From assembly GCA_937896885.1 (NCBI GenBank), contig CALBNX010000038.1, positions 1 through 24,713 on the forward strand: a DNA stretch of 24,713 nucleotides, read 5' to 3'. This stretch comes from an uncultured Clostridia bacterium (GTDB lineage Bacteria > Bacillota > Clostridia > Oscillospirales > Acutalibacteraceae). The stretch's first letter is position 1; the number at the start of each line of letters is the position of its first letter. The notes below the pieces were generated by a model that saw only the letters and a list, made by a program, of their open reading frames with translations, did no database searches and was not told the DNA's origin. A program made the position numbers and the translations under genes. This document shows, one piece after another, positions 1 to 6,430 of this stretch.

Positions 1-49
1 TGCTTGCACTCGTTGCCTTCGTTCAGGTAAGGTTGAAAGAGCAGTTTAA
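1..49 (+). CDS. rpmB: 50S ribosomal protein L28, C-terminal fragment
   Basis: Only the last 15 codons and the TAA stop (47-49) lie inside the window, read in the frame starting at base 2. They translate to ACTRCLRSGKVERAV, which matches the C-terminus typical of clostridial L28 (a CTRCLRSGKV-type ending; B. subtilis ends in RALKSGKVERV). L28 is a small protein of the large ribosomal subunit. The gene enters from the left edge, so its start and promoter are not visible. A strong intrinsic terminator follows 21 bases after the stop. The call rests on a short peptide, but the match is distinctive. This is the only clearly intact plus-strand coding sequence in the window. Confidence 0.8.
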   Translation, partial: ACTRCLRSGKVERAV

Positions 50-70
50 TTCAAAACAAACACGAAAATT

Positions 71-98
71 AACGCACATCGTTTGATGTGCGTTTTTT
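71..98 (+). terminator. Rho-independent terminator after rpmB
   Basis: A perfect 10-bp stem (AACGCACATC at 71-80 with GATGTGCGTT at 85-94) closes a GTTT tetraloop and runs into a T-tract. It follows the rpmB stop by about 20 bases and is oriented to end plus-strand transcription. Confidence 0.92.
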
Positions 99-266
99 CA
101 TTGATTTTGTAGGCATTATAGACAAAGTAAATGATAAATCTTTGGGGAATAAATCTATTGATTTATTTCTTCAAAAAGAGTATAGTTTTATTCAAGGTCT
201 TGTGACCTTTAGGGATTCGTGTTGTACTTTATACGCAACAGATATGCAAAAGGAAAGGCATATCAG
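99..266. other. Gene-free stretch with several hairpins
   Basis: Between the rpmB terminator and the next terminator no convincing gene is seen. The open frame that crosses the region also reads through both terminator stems and has no ribosome-binding site. The stretch holds three small inverted repeats: AATAAATC/GATTTATT at 148-155/160-167, AAGGTC/GACCTT at 194-199/204-209, and GATATGC/GCATATC at 241-247/258-264. With the terminator at 271-296 they would make a folded plus-strand RNA of about 190 nt, but no clear promoter was found. Confidence 0.4.
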
Positions 267-295
267 AAAAGCCGACTCATTTGAGTCGGCTTTTT
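267..295. terminator. Terminator, probably bidirectional
   Basis: The inverted repeat GCCGACTC/GAGTCGGC (271-278/283-290) is flanked by A-rich sequence on the left and a T-tract on the right, so it can terminate in both directions. On the minus strand it lies just past the stop codon of the DUF4173 gene at 302 and ends that four-gene operon. Confidence 0.88.
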
Positions 296-301
296 GTTTT
301 G

Positions 302-2005
302 TTATATTTCACTCCAAACAGAAGTATCTTCTTCAACTGTTACCATACTATCATACAAATCAGATTCATAATAATCATAATACTCGTAATCGGGATAATA
401 CCAACCTATTTCTGCTTTATTAAAATATTTCGTTGCAAAATATTCTGACAATGTAAAACCAAAGGTTGTTTTATAGGTTGCAGTATATATCTTAGTTTCA
501 TTTTCATCATAGGTTATTTCACTATCATCTACATGCCAATCATAGATTTCATAAATAACTCTTTCTGCATCTTTTTCAACTGTTTCATTACCACATTCAG
601 TAAGCTTATAAATATATGGAACTGATGATTCAGAAAGGTCTCCAAGAGTATATAAATCAACATTATCATGCATACCGCTGATATATGCATTCACATTATA
701 GTGTGCTACTGTTCGGTCAATGCCACAAAGACAAAGCACAGTGAACAATGACAATGATATTATAAATGCATATTTCATTGTATCAAGTTCAGGATTAAAT
801 ACTCTTATTATAAAGGCTACAATAACCACAGCAGTTGCAATCATAAATACAGATGTGCAAAGGCGAAGCACGGTTAGTCCGTATTCACTAATATACATTA
901 CCATCTTTGAAAGAGCTGTGATAATAAACAAAATGGTAAACACGCTAATAAACGTCATTATTCCTTTAAGTATAGGATTCAATTTACCATTTTCACGGCG
1001 AACAGATTTCCACAAAATTCCACCCATAAGCACAAGGTTTATAAATGCGATTGCTTCAGTTTCAAAAAATCCGCGGCGAGCATATTGGGCAAATGTGAAC
1101 TCGTATCCCGTTGGCAAAATTCCTGAAAATGCGCTAAAGAAATATGCTGTCTGTGAAAACATATACACAAGATAAACAAGTGCTATCATTCCAAGAAATG
1201 TTACTGCAAACGGTGATTTTAAAGTTCTTGCTTTTTCAAAATTAATTGGTTTTGCGTTCGTTTCGTTTAATTCATATTTACAAGAAAGTGCAAATGACAA
1301 TATAAAGCTCAATAAGGCAACTGATATTACAAGTTTTAGAATTGTCATTCCAAGACTCTCTGCAATTTTTCCAACCAAGCCTTCAAAGGCAGCATCTGCA
1401 CTTGAAAGCAAAGGAATAACAACAATCAATACAGGTATTGCCGCCAAAACTGCTCCACCAATCTGAATTGCTGTTTTGTTTTTATCATTTTTCAAGAGTG
1501 CTCTTATGGGCAACAATATATTTTCAAATGGTGTGATTATAATTGAACGGACAACCTTAATTGCGCCATCAATAGTATCTGCTACCGCTTCGTCAACCAT
1601 TGAAACTGCACACAGCACCGTTGACGAGAAGAAAATCACAAATGCTATAAATCTTGAAAGCTGGTCACCAGCATAAAGGCTGAAAACAAGACTTGATGCT
1701 ATCGCCAAAACAAGTGATGATACAGAAATAAAAGTAAAATCACCATTTTTGAGCATATAAACTGCCAAGGCTACAACTAAAGCTATTGCACTTATTGAAA
1801 AACCTATTGCCATCCCACCAAAAAGTCCGAAGAATACAATGCACAGAGATAGCACAGCGAAAACCCCAAAGAATATGTAGTCAACTGTTTCAAGTTCAAT
1901 TTTCTTTTGTGGTTTTGGTTGAATTGGTTTTCCATAAGGACTTATATAAGGATTATTTAACACGGGTTGATTGGAAGTGTTTGTATTGTTTTGAATATTA
2001 TCCAT
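302..2005 (-). CDS. DUF4173 multi-pass membrane protein
   Basis: A 567-residue polytopic membrane protein. After a hydrophilic Asn/Pro-rich N-terminus of about 35 residues come roughly ten or more hydrophobic segments (residues about 40-440), then a soluble C-terminal domain of about 120 residues. The segment around LSKMVMYISEYGLTVLRL and the later IDRTVAHYNVNAYISG motif are characteristic of DUF4173, whose function is unknown. The extreme C-terminus is rich in Tyr and Asp/Glu. It is the last gene of a minus-strand operon; its ribosome-binding site is encoded in the final codons of the preceding gene (AAGGAGG at 2013-2019). The family assignment is from memory of conserved motifs and is fairly firm; no biochemical role can be stated. 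Confidence 0.75.
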   Translation of the reverse strand: MDNIQNNTNTSNQPVLNNPYISPYGKPIQPKPQKKIELETVDYIFFGVFAVLSLCIVFFGLFGGMAIGFSISAIALVVALAVYMLKNGDFTFISVSSLVLAIASSLVFSLYAGDQLSRFIAFVIFFSSTVLCAVSMVDEAVADTIDGAIKVVRSIIITPFENILLPIRALLKNDKNKTAIQIGGAVLAAIPVLIVVIPLLSSADAAFEGLVGKIAESLGMTILKLVISVALLSFILSFALSCKYELNETNAKPINFEKARTLKSPFAVTFLGMIALVYLVYMFSQTAYFFSAFSGILPTGYEFTFAQYARRGFFETEAIAFINLVLMGGILWKSVRRENGKLNPILKGIMTFISVFTILFIITALSKMVMYISEYGLTVLRLCTSVFMIATAVVIVAFIIRVFNPELDTMKYAFIISLSLFTVLCLCGIDRTVAHYNVNAYISGMHDNVDLYTLGDLSESSVPYIYKLTECGNETVEKDAERVIYEIYDWHVDDSEITYDENETKIYTATYKTTFGFTLSEYFATKYFNKAEIGWYYPDYEYYDYYESDLYDSMVTVEEDTSVWSEI

Positions 2006-2007
2006 AA

Positions 2008-2478
2008 CTATGCCTCCTTAGACGAATCCTTTGTTAAAAACTCATGAAGATATTTTTCATACATTTCTTTTTCAAATTCTTCTTGTTTGATTTGCTCAGG
2101 TGTCTTTTCTATTTTTCTAATATACACAGTAATCACAATAAGAGCTATGTTTATAAGATTAGGTAACAACATACTGTGAATGAATAAAAGCACATTAAAG
2201 AATAATGATATTGAAAGAATAACAACTGGAATAGCATTAAAAGCTTTTTTCCAAAAATGAGAGATTGTTGTGAAAATAATGAGTGTACAAAAATAGATGC
2301 TCCAACCTATTATATAAATCAAGTTGCTTAATTCTGCATTTTCTGGTGTATCGCCAACCACAAGCAATCCCACAACGCCAGCACTAATATTGGCTTCAAA
2401 AGGTAAAATGTCAAAAAACATACCCTGCCATGCAAAAGCATAGTAAATTATTGTAATTATATAAAAAAATCTTTTCAT
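2008..2478 (-). CDS. Hypothetical four-TM membrane protein
   Basis: A 156-residue protein of unrecognised family. It has an N-terminal hydrophobic segment (residues about 3-28), further hydrophobic stretches around residues 50-73 and 80-120, and a charged, Glu/Lys-rich cytoplasmic-looking tail ending TKDSSKEA. It lies between the small XRE regulator and the DUF4173 gene, with only 2 bases between its stop and either neighbour, so it is surely co-transcribed. Its own SD (AAGGAGG, 2486-2492) is encoded by the last codons of the regulator gene. Context suggests a subunit or accessory of the same membrane module. No function is proposed. Confidence 0.75.
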   Translation of the reverse strand: MKRFFYIITIIYYAFAWQGMFFDILPFEANISAGVVGLLVVGDTPENAELSNLIYIIGWSIYFCTLIIFTTISHFWKKAFNAIPVVILSISLFFNVLLFIHSMLLPNLINIALIVITVYIRKIEKTPEQIKQEEFEKEMYEKYLHEFLTKDSSKEA

Positions 2479-2480
2479 AC

Positions 2481-2720
2481 TTATGCCTCCTTAGAGTTTA
2501 CAAGTGTAAGGTTTGCTCCTTCAGTATATTCTAAAATGTCTCCCGGTTGGCAATTAAGCTCACGGCAAATAGCTTCAAGAGTTGAAAAACGCACCGCTTT
2601 TGCTTTGCCTGTTTTGAGAATTGACAAGTTAGCCTGAGTGATACCTACTCTTTCTGCTAATTCGCCCGATGTCATTTTTGCTCTTGCAAGAGCCATATCA
2701 AGATTAACTTTTATCGCCAT
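2481..2720 (-). CDS. Small XRE-family HTH regulator (YozG-like)
   Basis: A 79-residue cytoplasmic DNA-binding protein that is almost entirely one helix-turn-helix domain of the Cro/CI type. SGELAERVGITQANLSILKTG at residues 18-38 forms the HTH, followed by the conserved FSTLEAICRELNCQPGDIL helix pair. Such proteins (B. subtilis YozG is one) are commonly encoded directly after a DUF2975 membrane protein, as here. The ATG at 2720 is chosen because GGGAGAG lies 8 bases upstream; an in-frame GTG three codons earlier (2729) falls on top of that SD. It probably autoregulates the operon. The palindrome at 3267-3282 upstream of the operon promoter is a candidate operator, but this is inference. Confidence 0.88.
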   Translation of the reverse strand: MAIKVNLDMALARAKMTSGELAERVGITQANLSILKTGKAKAVRFSTLEAICRELNCQPGDILEYTEGANLTLVNSKEA

Positions 2721-2734
2721 AAATATCACTCTCC

Positions 2735-3178
2735 CTAAACTGTCATATCATTTTCTTCTTTGATTTCGATTGCTTTACTGATTATATTGCGTACAACACG
2801 AACAATAAGACCAATAAATAGTGCTGAAATCGAAACAATAATAAACATTGCAAATTTTGGTGAAGCAAATCCACTTAGAATTCCAACATAAATGCAAAGC
2901 CAAGAAAGAATTGAAAGGTATTTTACATTTTCTTCTTCAAACACGTTTCCATTATCAACATTGATAAGAATTTTATAAAGTATAATTATCGCACCCCACC
3001 CTGCCGGAACTGCAAGATATGTAACAACTGTCAGAAATTTTGTCAAATAATCTCGGTGAAAAAATTTGCACAGAAACTCGACTATCCAAGGTGCTCCCAA
3101 AGTGAGAATTACAAGTGCAATCGCAAAGATTGTTGTAAACGCCAATGACAATGTAAGAGTTCGATTTTTATTTTTCAT
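2735..3178 (-). CDS. DUF2975 membrane protein (YoaS-like)
   Basis: A 147-residue protein with four hydrophobic segments at about residues 10-35, 45-70, 88-105 and 108-130. The central polar stretch NVDNGNVFEEENVKYL between TM2 and TM3 is the hallmark of DUF2975 (typical form: N-G-x-x-F-x-x-x-N-x-x-x-L). The family function is unknown. DUF2975 genes are recurrently paired with a small XRE regulator, and that gene starts 14 bases after this stop. This is the first gene of a four-gene membrane-protein operon; SD GGGGGT lies just upstream of the ATG, and a sigma-A promoter sits at 3213-3241. Confidence 0.85.
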   Translation of the reverse strand: MKNKNRTLTLSLAFTTIFAIALVILTLGAPWIVEFLCKFFHRDYLTKFLTVVTYLAVPAGWGAIIILYKILINVDNGNVFEEENVKYLSILSWLCIYVGILSGFASPKFAMFIIVSISALFIGLIVRVVRNIISKAIEIKEENDMTV

Positions 3179-3212
3179 AGGTTACCCCCACAGACTGTGT
3201 CTATTTTTCTAT

Positions 3213-3241
3213 AAAATACCATTGAATTTATCGTTTGTCAA
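3213..3241 (-). promoter_or_regulatory. Sigma-A promoter of the DUF2975-DUF4173 operon
   Basis: On the minus strand a consensus TTGACA -35 box (3236-3241) and a TATTTT -10 box (3213-3218) are separated by 17 bp. The start codon of the DUF2975 gene (3178) lies about 35 bases beyond the -10. Confidence 0.75.
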
Positions 3242-3266
3242 TAAAATTTTATCGAAAAACAGAAAA

Positions 3267-3282
3267 ATTACAATATTGTAAT
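3267..3282. promoter_or_regulatory. 16-bp perfect palindrome, candidate operator
   Basis: ATTACAATATTGTAAT is a perfect palindrome 25 bp upstream of the -35 box of the DUF2975 operon and just after the groEL terminator. It is a plausible binding site for a dimeric regulator such as the operon's own XRE protein. No family-specific consensus is matched. Confidence 0.4.
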
Positions 3283-3290
3283 AATAGTTA

Positions 3291-3325
3291 CAAAAAGAAA
3301 ACGGCGTGGTTACAAACCACGCCGT
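3291..3325 (-). terminator. Rho-independent terminator of groES-groEL
   Basis: A perfect 10-bp GC-rich stem (ACGGCGTGGT 3301-3310 with ACCACGCCGT 3316-3325) is followed, on the minus strand, by TTTTCTTTTTG. It lies 20 bases after the groEL stop codon. Confidence 0.92.
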
Positions 3326-3345
3326 ATAGTTCTATTTATTGGGGA

Positions 3346-4983
3346 TTAATACATTCCGCCGCCTGCCTGAGCCATTGCTGCTGCAGCTGCTGCTTCAGCC
3401 TGTGGGTCAGGAATATCTGCTACAAGTGACTCTGTTGTGAGCACCATTGCTGCAACTGATGATGCATTCTGAAGTGCTGAACGAGTAACCTTTGCAGGGT
3501 CAAGGATACCTGCTTCGAACATATCAACATATTCGCTTGTTGCGAAGTTGAAGCCGTAGCCAACCTTATTTGAGTTAACGATTTCATTTACGATAACTGA
3601 GCCTTCAAGACCTGCGTTTGCAGCAATCTGACGAACTGGCTCTTCAATTGCTTTAAGAACAATCTTAACACCAGTTTTGAAGTCAGCGTCTTCTGTATCG
3701 AGAAGTGCTGATGCTGCCTTGATTGCACCAAGAAGAGCAACGCCACCACCTGCAACTGTACCTTCTTCAACAGCTGCTTTTGTAGCTGCGAGAGCATCTT
3801 CAATACGGAGTTTCTTTTCTTTCATTTCTGTTTCAGTAGCAGCACCAACGCGGATAACTGCAACACCACCTGCAAGTTTTGCAAGTCTTTCCTGAAGCTT
3901 TTCACGGTCAAAGTCTGATGTTGTTTCTGCAATCTGAGATTTGATTTGACCAATTCTACCCTTAATTGCATCAACGTCGCCTGCACCGTCAACGATAATT
4001 GTGTTTTCTTTTGAAATCTTAACCTGCTTTGCACGGCCAAGCTGGAAAAGTTGAGTATCTTTAAGTTCAAGACCAAGGTCTGATGTGATTACCTGACCAC
4101 CTGTGAGAATTGCGATATCCTGAAGCATTTCTTTTCTTCTGTCGCCAAAGCCAGGTGCTTTAACAGCAACGCAAGTAAATGTGCCACGAAGCTTATTAAC
4201 AAGGATTGTTGAGAGAGCTTCGCCTTCGATATCTTCTGCAACGATTACAAGCTTTTTGCCAGCCTGAACGATTTGTTCAAGTAATGGAAGAATTTCCTGA
4301 ATATTGCCGATTTTTTTATCTGTGATAAGAATGAGCGCATCGTCGATAACTGCTTCCATCTTATCTGTATCTGTTACCATATAAGGTGAAATGTAACCGC
4401 GGTCAAACTGCATACCTTCAACTACATCACTATATGTTTCGCTTGTTTTTGATTCTTCGATTGTGATAACGCCATCTGCTGTAACCTTTGCCATTGCATC
4501 TGCAATAAGATTACCAACATATTCGTCAGCCGCTGAAACTGTTGCAACTCTTGCAATATCTTCTGTTGAAGCAACTGGTTTTGCATTTTTAAGTACTTCT
4601 TCAACAACTGCATTAACTGCTGCCTGCATACCCTTTTTAACTACCATTGGGTTTGCACCTGCTGCAACGTTTTTCATACCTTCACGAACGAGTGCTTGTG
4701 CAAGAAGAGTTGCTGTTGTTGTACCGTCACCTGCAACATCGTTTGTCTTTGTTGCAACTTCTTTAACAAGCTGTGCACCCATATTTTCAAATGCATCTTC
4801 AAGTTCAACTTCTTTAGCGATTGTAACACCGTCATTTGTGATAAGTGGTGCACCATATTTTCTGTCCAGAACTACATTTCTACCTTTTGGTCCTAATGTA
4901 ATCTTAACTGTGTTGCTTAATTTATCAATACCTGTTTGAAGAGCTTTTCTTGCTTCTTCACCATAAATAATCTGTTTAGCCAT
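3346..4983 (-). CDS. groL: Chaperonin GroEL (Hsp60)
   Basis: The 545-residue large chaperonin subunit. It forms the tetradecameric cytoplasmic folding chamber and works with GroES in an ATP-driven cycle. Sequence landmarks are the N-terminal LGPKGRNVVLDRKYGAPLITNDGVTIAK nucleotide loop (about residues 30-57), the DGTTTATLLAQ ATP motif (about 86-96) and the VEEGTVAGGGVALL equatorial motif near residue 405. The length is normal. The C-terminus ends in a single GGGMY rather than an extended GGM repeat, which is within the range seen in the family. It lies 18 bases after groS in a two-gene operon controlled by CIRCE/HrcA. Confidence 0.98.
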   Translation of the reverse strand: MAKQIIYGEEARKALQTGIDKLSNTVKITLGPKGRNVVLDRKYGAPLITNDGVTIAKEVELEDAFENMGAQLVKEVATKTNDVAGDGTTTATLLAQALVREGMKNVAAGANPMVVKKGMQAAVNAVVEEVLKNAKPVASTEDIARVATVSAADEYVGNLIADAMAKVTADGVITIEESKTSETYSDVVEGMQFDRGYISPYMVTDTDKMEAVIDDALILITDKKIGNIQEILPLLEQIVQAGKKLVIVAEDIEGEALSTILVNKLRGTFTCVAVKAPGFGDRRKEMLQDIAILTGGQVITSDLGLELKDTQLFQLGRAKQVKISKENTIIVDGAGDVDAIKGRIGQIKSQIAETTSDFDREKLQERLAKLAGGVAVIRVGAATETEMKEKKLRIEDALAATKAAVEEGTVAGGGVALLGAIKAASALLDTEDADFKTGVKIVLKAIEEPVRQIAANAGLEGSVIVNEIVNSNKVGYGFNFATSEYVDMFEAGILDPAKVTRSALQNASSVAAMVLTTESLVADIPDPQAEAAAAAAMAQAGGGMY

Positions 4984-5001
4984 AATGTATATTCCCTCCG
5001 A

Positions 5002-5286
5002 TTACTCTACAATAGCAAGAATTTCTGACTGACGAACGATTGTGTATTCTTCGTTGTCCATCTTAACTTCTGTGCCTGAATATTTGCCTGTGATTACCTT
5101 GTCACCGACTTTAACATACATTTTGATTTCATTACCGTCAACAAATCCACCAGGACCAACTGCAACAACTTCTGAAACCTGTGGTTTTTCTTGAGTAGCA
5201 GCTGTGAGCACAATTCCGCTCTTTGTTGTTTCTTCAATTTCGCATGATTTGAGTACAACTCTATCTGCAAGTGGTTTAATAGTCAT
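5002..5286 (-). CDS. groS: Co-chaperonin GroES (Hsp10)
   Basis: The 94-residue co-chaperonin that caps GroEL as a heptameric lid. The sequence starts MTIKPLADRVVLK and contains the mobile loop ETTKSGIVLTAA at about residues 19-30 and the GDKVITGKYSGTEV strand near residues 63-76, as expected for full-length GroES. A strong SD (GGAGGTAA) precedes the ATG. First gene of the groES-groEL operon, immediately downstream of a promoter and CIRCE operator. Confidence 0.98.
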   Translation of the reverse strand: MTIKPLADRVVLKSCEIEETTKSGIVLTAATQEKPQVSEVVAVGPGGFVDGNEIKMYVKVGDKVITGKYSGTEVKMDNEEYTIVRQSEILAIVE

Positions 5287-5323
5287 TTTATATTACCTCC
5301 ATAAAGAATTATAAATACAATTT

Positions 5324-5350
5324 TTAGCACTCTCGCTTCCTGAGTGCTAA
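5324..5350 (-). promoter_or_regulatory. CIRCE operator (HrcA binding site)
   Basis: TTAGCACTC (5324-5332), nine bases, then GAGTGCTAA (5342-5350): a perfect match to the CIRCE inverted repeat that HrcA binds to repress class I heat-shock genes. It starts four bases after the -10 box, so it spans the likely transcription start and leader of groES. Confidence 0.97.
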
Positions 5351-5354
5351 TTAT

Positions 5355-5383
5355 ATTTTAGCCACTTTTTTCCAACTCGTCAA
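5355..5383 (-). promoter_or_regulatory. Sigma-A promoter of groES-groEL
   Basis: Minus strand: TTGACG -35 (5378-5383), 17-bp spacer, TAAAAT -10 (5355-5360), directly followed by CIRCE. This is the normal arrangement for HrcA-controlled chaperonin operons. Confidence 0.88.
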
Positions 5384-5419
5384 GGGTTTTATGTAAATTT
5401 AATATATTTTTAACAATTT

Positions 5420-5443
5420 CGGGCGGGCACAGAGACCCGCCCC
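5420..5443. repeat. GC-rich palindromic intergenic element
   Basis: GGGCGGG (5421-5427) and CCCGCCC (5436-5442) flank an 8-base CACAGAGA loop, a very GC-rich hairpin in AT-rich DNA, 14 bases after the mazF stop. It has no proper U-tract, so it is a poor intrinsic terminator. It resembles the dispersed REP-like GGGCGGG...CCCGCCCCTAC palindromes I recall in many gut Clostridia genomes; only one copy is in this window. Confidence 0.55.
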
Positions 5444-5456
5444 TACATTTTATATT

Positions 5457-5801
5457 TTATATCAATCCAAAGCTTACTGTTAATGCTTTATTTATTTTAT
5501 TCATATCATTAGTTGACAAATTACCCATTCGTTCTTTAAGTCGTTGTTTATCGATTGTTCTGACCTGTTCAAGCAACACTACTGAATCTTTACTGAGTCC
5601 ACATTGGTTGCCATTCACGCTTATATGAGTCGGCAAACGAGATTTTTCTTGTTGGCTTGTAATTGCCGCTGCAATCACAGTTGGGCTATATTTATTGCCA
5701 ACGTCATTCTGGACTATAAGTACAGGTCTTACTCCACCTTGCTCTGACCCCACAACAGGACTTAAATCAGCGTAATATATGTCCCCTCTTTTTACATTCA
5801 T
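5457..5801 (-). CDS. mazF: MazF/EndoA-type endoribonuclease toxin
   Basis: A 114-residue PemK/MazF-family mRNA interferase, closely similar to B. subtilis EndoA (NdoA): RGDIYYADLSPVVGSEQGGVRPVL at the start and LEQVRTIDKQRL near residue 77. The catalytic residues known from B. subtilis, Arg25 and Thr48, fall at exactly the same positions here, so the toxin looks active. The B. subtilis enzyme cleaves UACAU in RNA; the same specificity is likely but inferred. The SD AAAGGAG lies 11 bases before the ATG. The usual upstream antitoxin gene (ndoAI/mazE type) is missing: the 95-base gap to the lipoprotein gene holds no ORF of that size. Alr, the other usual neighbour, is also absent. Confidence 0.93.
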   Translation of the reverse strand: MNVKRGDIYYADLSPVVGSEQGGVRPVLIVQNDVGNKYSPTVIAAAITSQQEKSRLPTHISVNGNQCGLSKDSVVLLEQVRTIDKQRLKERMGNLSTNDMNKINKALTVSFGLI

Positions 5802-5896
5802 TTTCTATATCACTCCTTTAATTTTATTTTTACCTTTAAAATGCATAATTAAACATTTAAGATAAAATTTAGGGAGTAATACATATTATGAAAGTT

Positions 5897-6418
5897 TTAT
5901 TCAGTCTGTCCCACATACTGAAAATTTTCAAAAAACAACACATCTGCGCCGTCAATAGTCAGTTTTATAAAATGCTTGGTTTCTTTTTCTGCATATAACT
6001 GACACAGATGTTTTTCAGTATTATAAGTATATATAAGTTGATTTGTGATATTATCAATTTGTGGTGTTGCGCCTTGCACATTATTTATACAGGTTTCAAG
6101 AGCATTACAAATCATATTAAACGGCAATTTATCACCTGCAAGTGTTATTGATAAATCATTAAAATCAACTTCATACTCACCATTACGACACACAATTTTT
6201 GTTCCGTTTATAGTTTTCGGTGCAACAAAGTCAAAATAGAGAGCGTCAGACATAACATAACTTGCATTGCCACAAATTTCAATATTATTGATTTGTGTTT
6301 TCACCACAGTATTAAAGCCACTGATATTCAGTGGCTCTTTTTCTAAATCCTTTGTTTTTAATGTCCCGCATCCGCCAAGCAAAAGAATGCAAAATAAAAT
6401 GCAAAGGACTTTTTTCAT
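5897..6418 (-). CDS. Small secreted lipoprotein (unknown function)
   Basis: A 173-residue protein with a short lipoprotein signal peptide: MKK, a hydrophobic core and the lipobox LGGC with Cys17 as the predicted lipidated residue. The mature part (about 155 residues) is predicted to be mainly beta strand and has no motif I can name. By position, between nnr and a mazF gene, it corresponds to the YdcC-like LolA-fold lipoproteins found in the B. subtilis and clostridial ydcC-alr-ndoA region, but it is much shorter than YdcC and the relation is inferred from context only. It starts 12 bases after the nnr stop, with SD AAGGGTAG, so it is co-transcribed with nnr. Confidence 0.8.
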   Translation of the reverse strand: MKKVLCILFCILLLGGCGTLKTKDLEKEPLNISGFNTVVKTQINNIEICGNASYVMSDALYFDFVAPKTINGTKIVCRNGEYEVDFNDLSITLAGDKLPFNMICNALETCINNVQGATPQIDNITNQLIYTYNTEKHLCQLYAEKETKHFIKLTIDGADVLFFENFQYVGQTE

Positions 6419-6430
6419 ATTATTCTACCC

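Noticed and set aside
88..423. A plus-strand open frame of 111 codons near the left edge
   Set aside because: It begins inside the rpmB terminator, runs through a second terminator and into the DUF4173 gene, and has no SD.
720..1175. A plus-strand frame of 151 codons within the DUF4173 gene
   Set aside because: Antisense shadow of a convincing membrane-protein gene, with no ribosome-binding site.
4463..4939. A 158-codon open frame on the plus strand inside groEL
   Set aside because: It is antisense to a highly conserved gene, has no SD and codes for a low-complexity Ala/Ser/Thr-rich product, a by-product of groEL codon use.
5802..5896. A MazE/EndoAI antitoxin gene before mazF
   Set aside because: Looked for because of the toxin; no frame of suitable size or SD exists in the 95-base gap.
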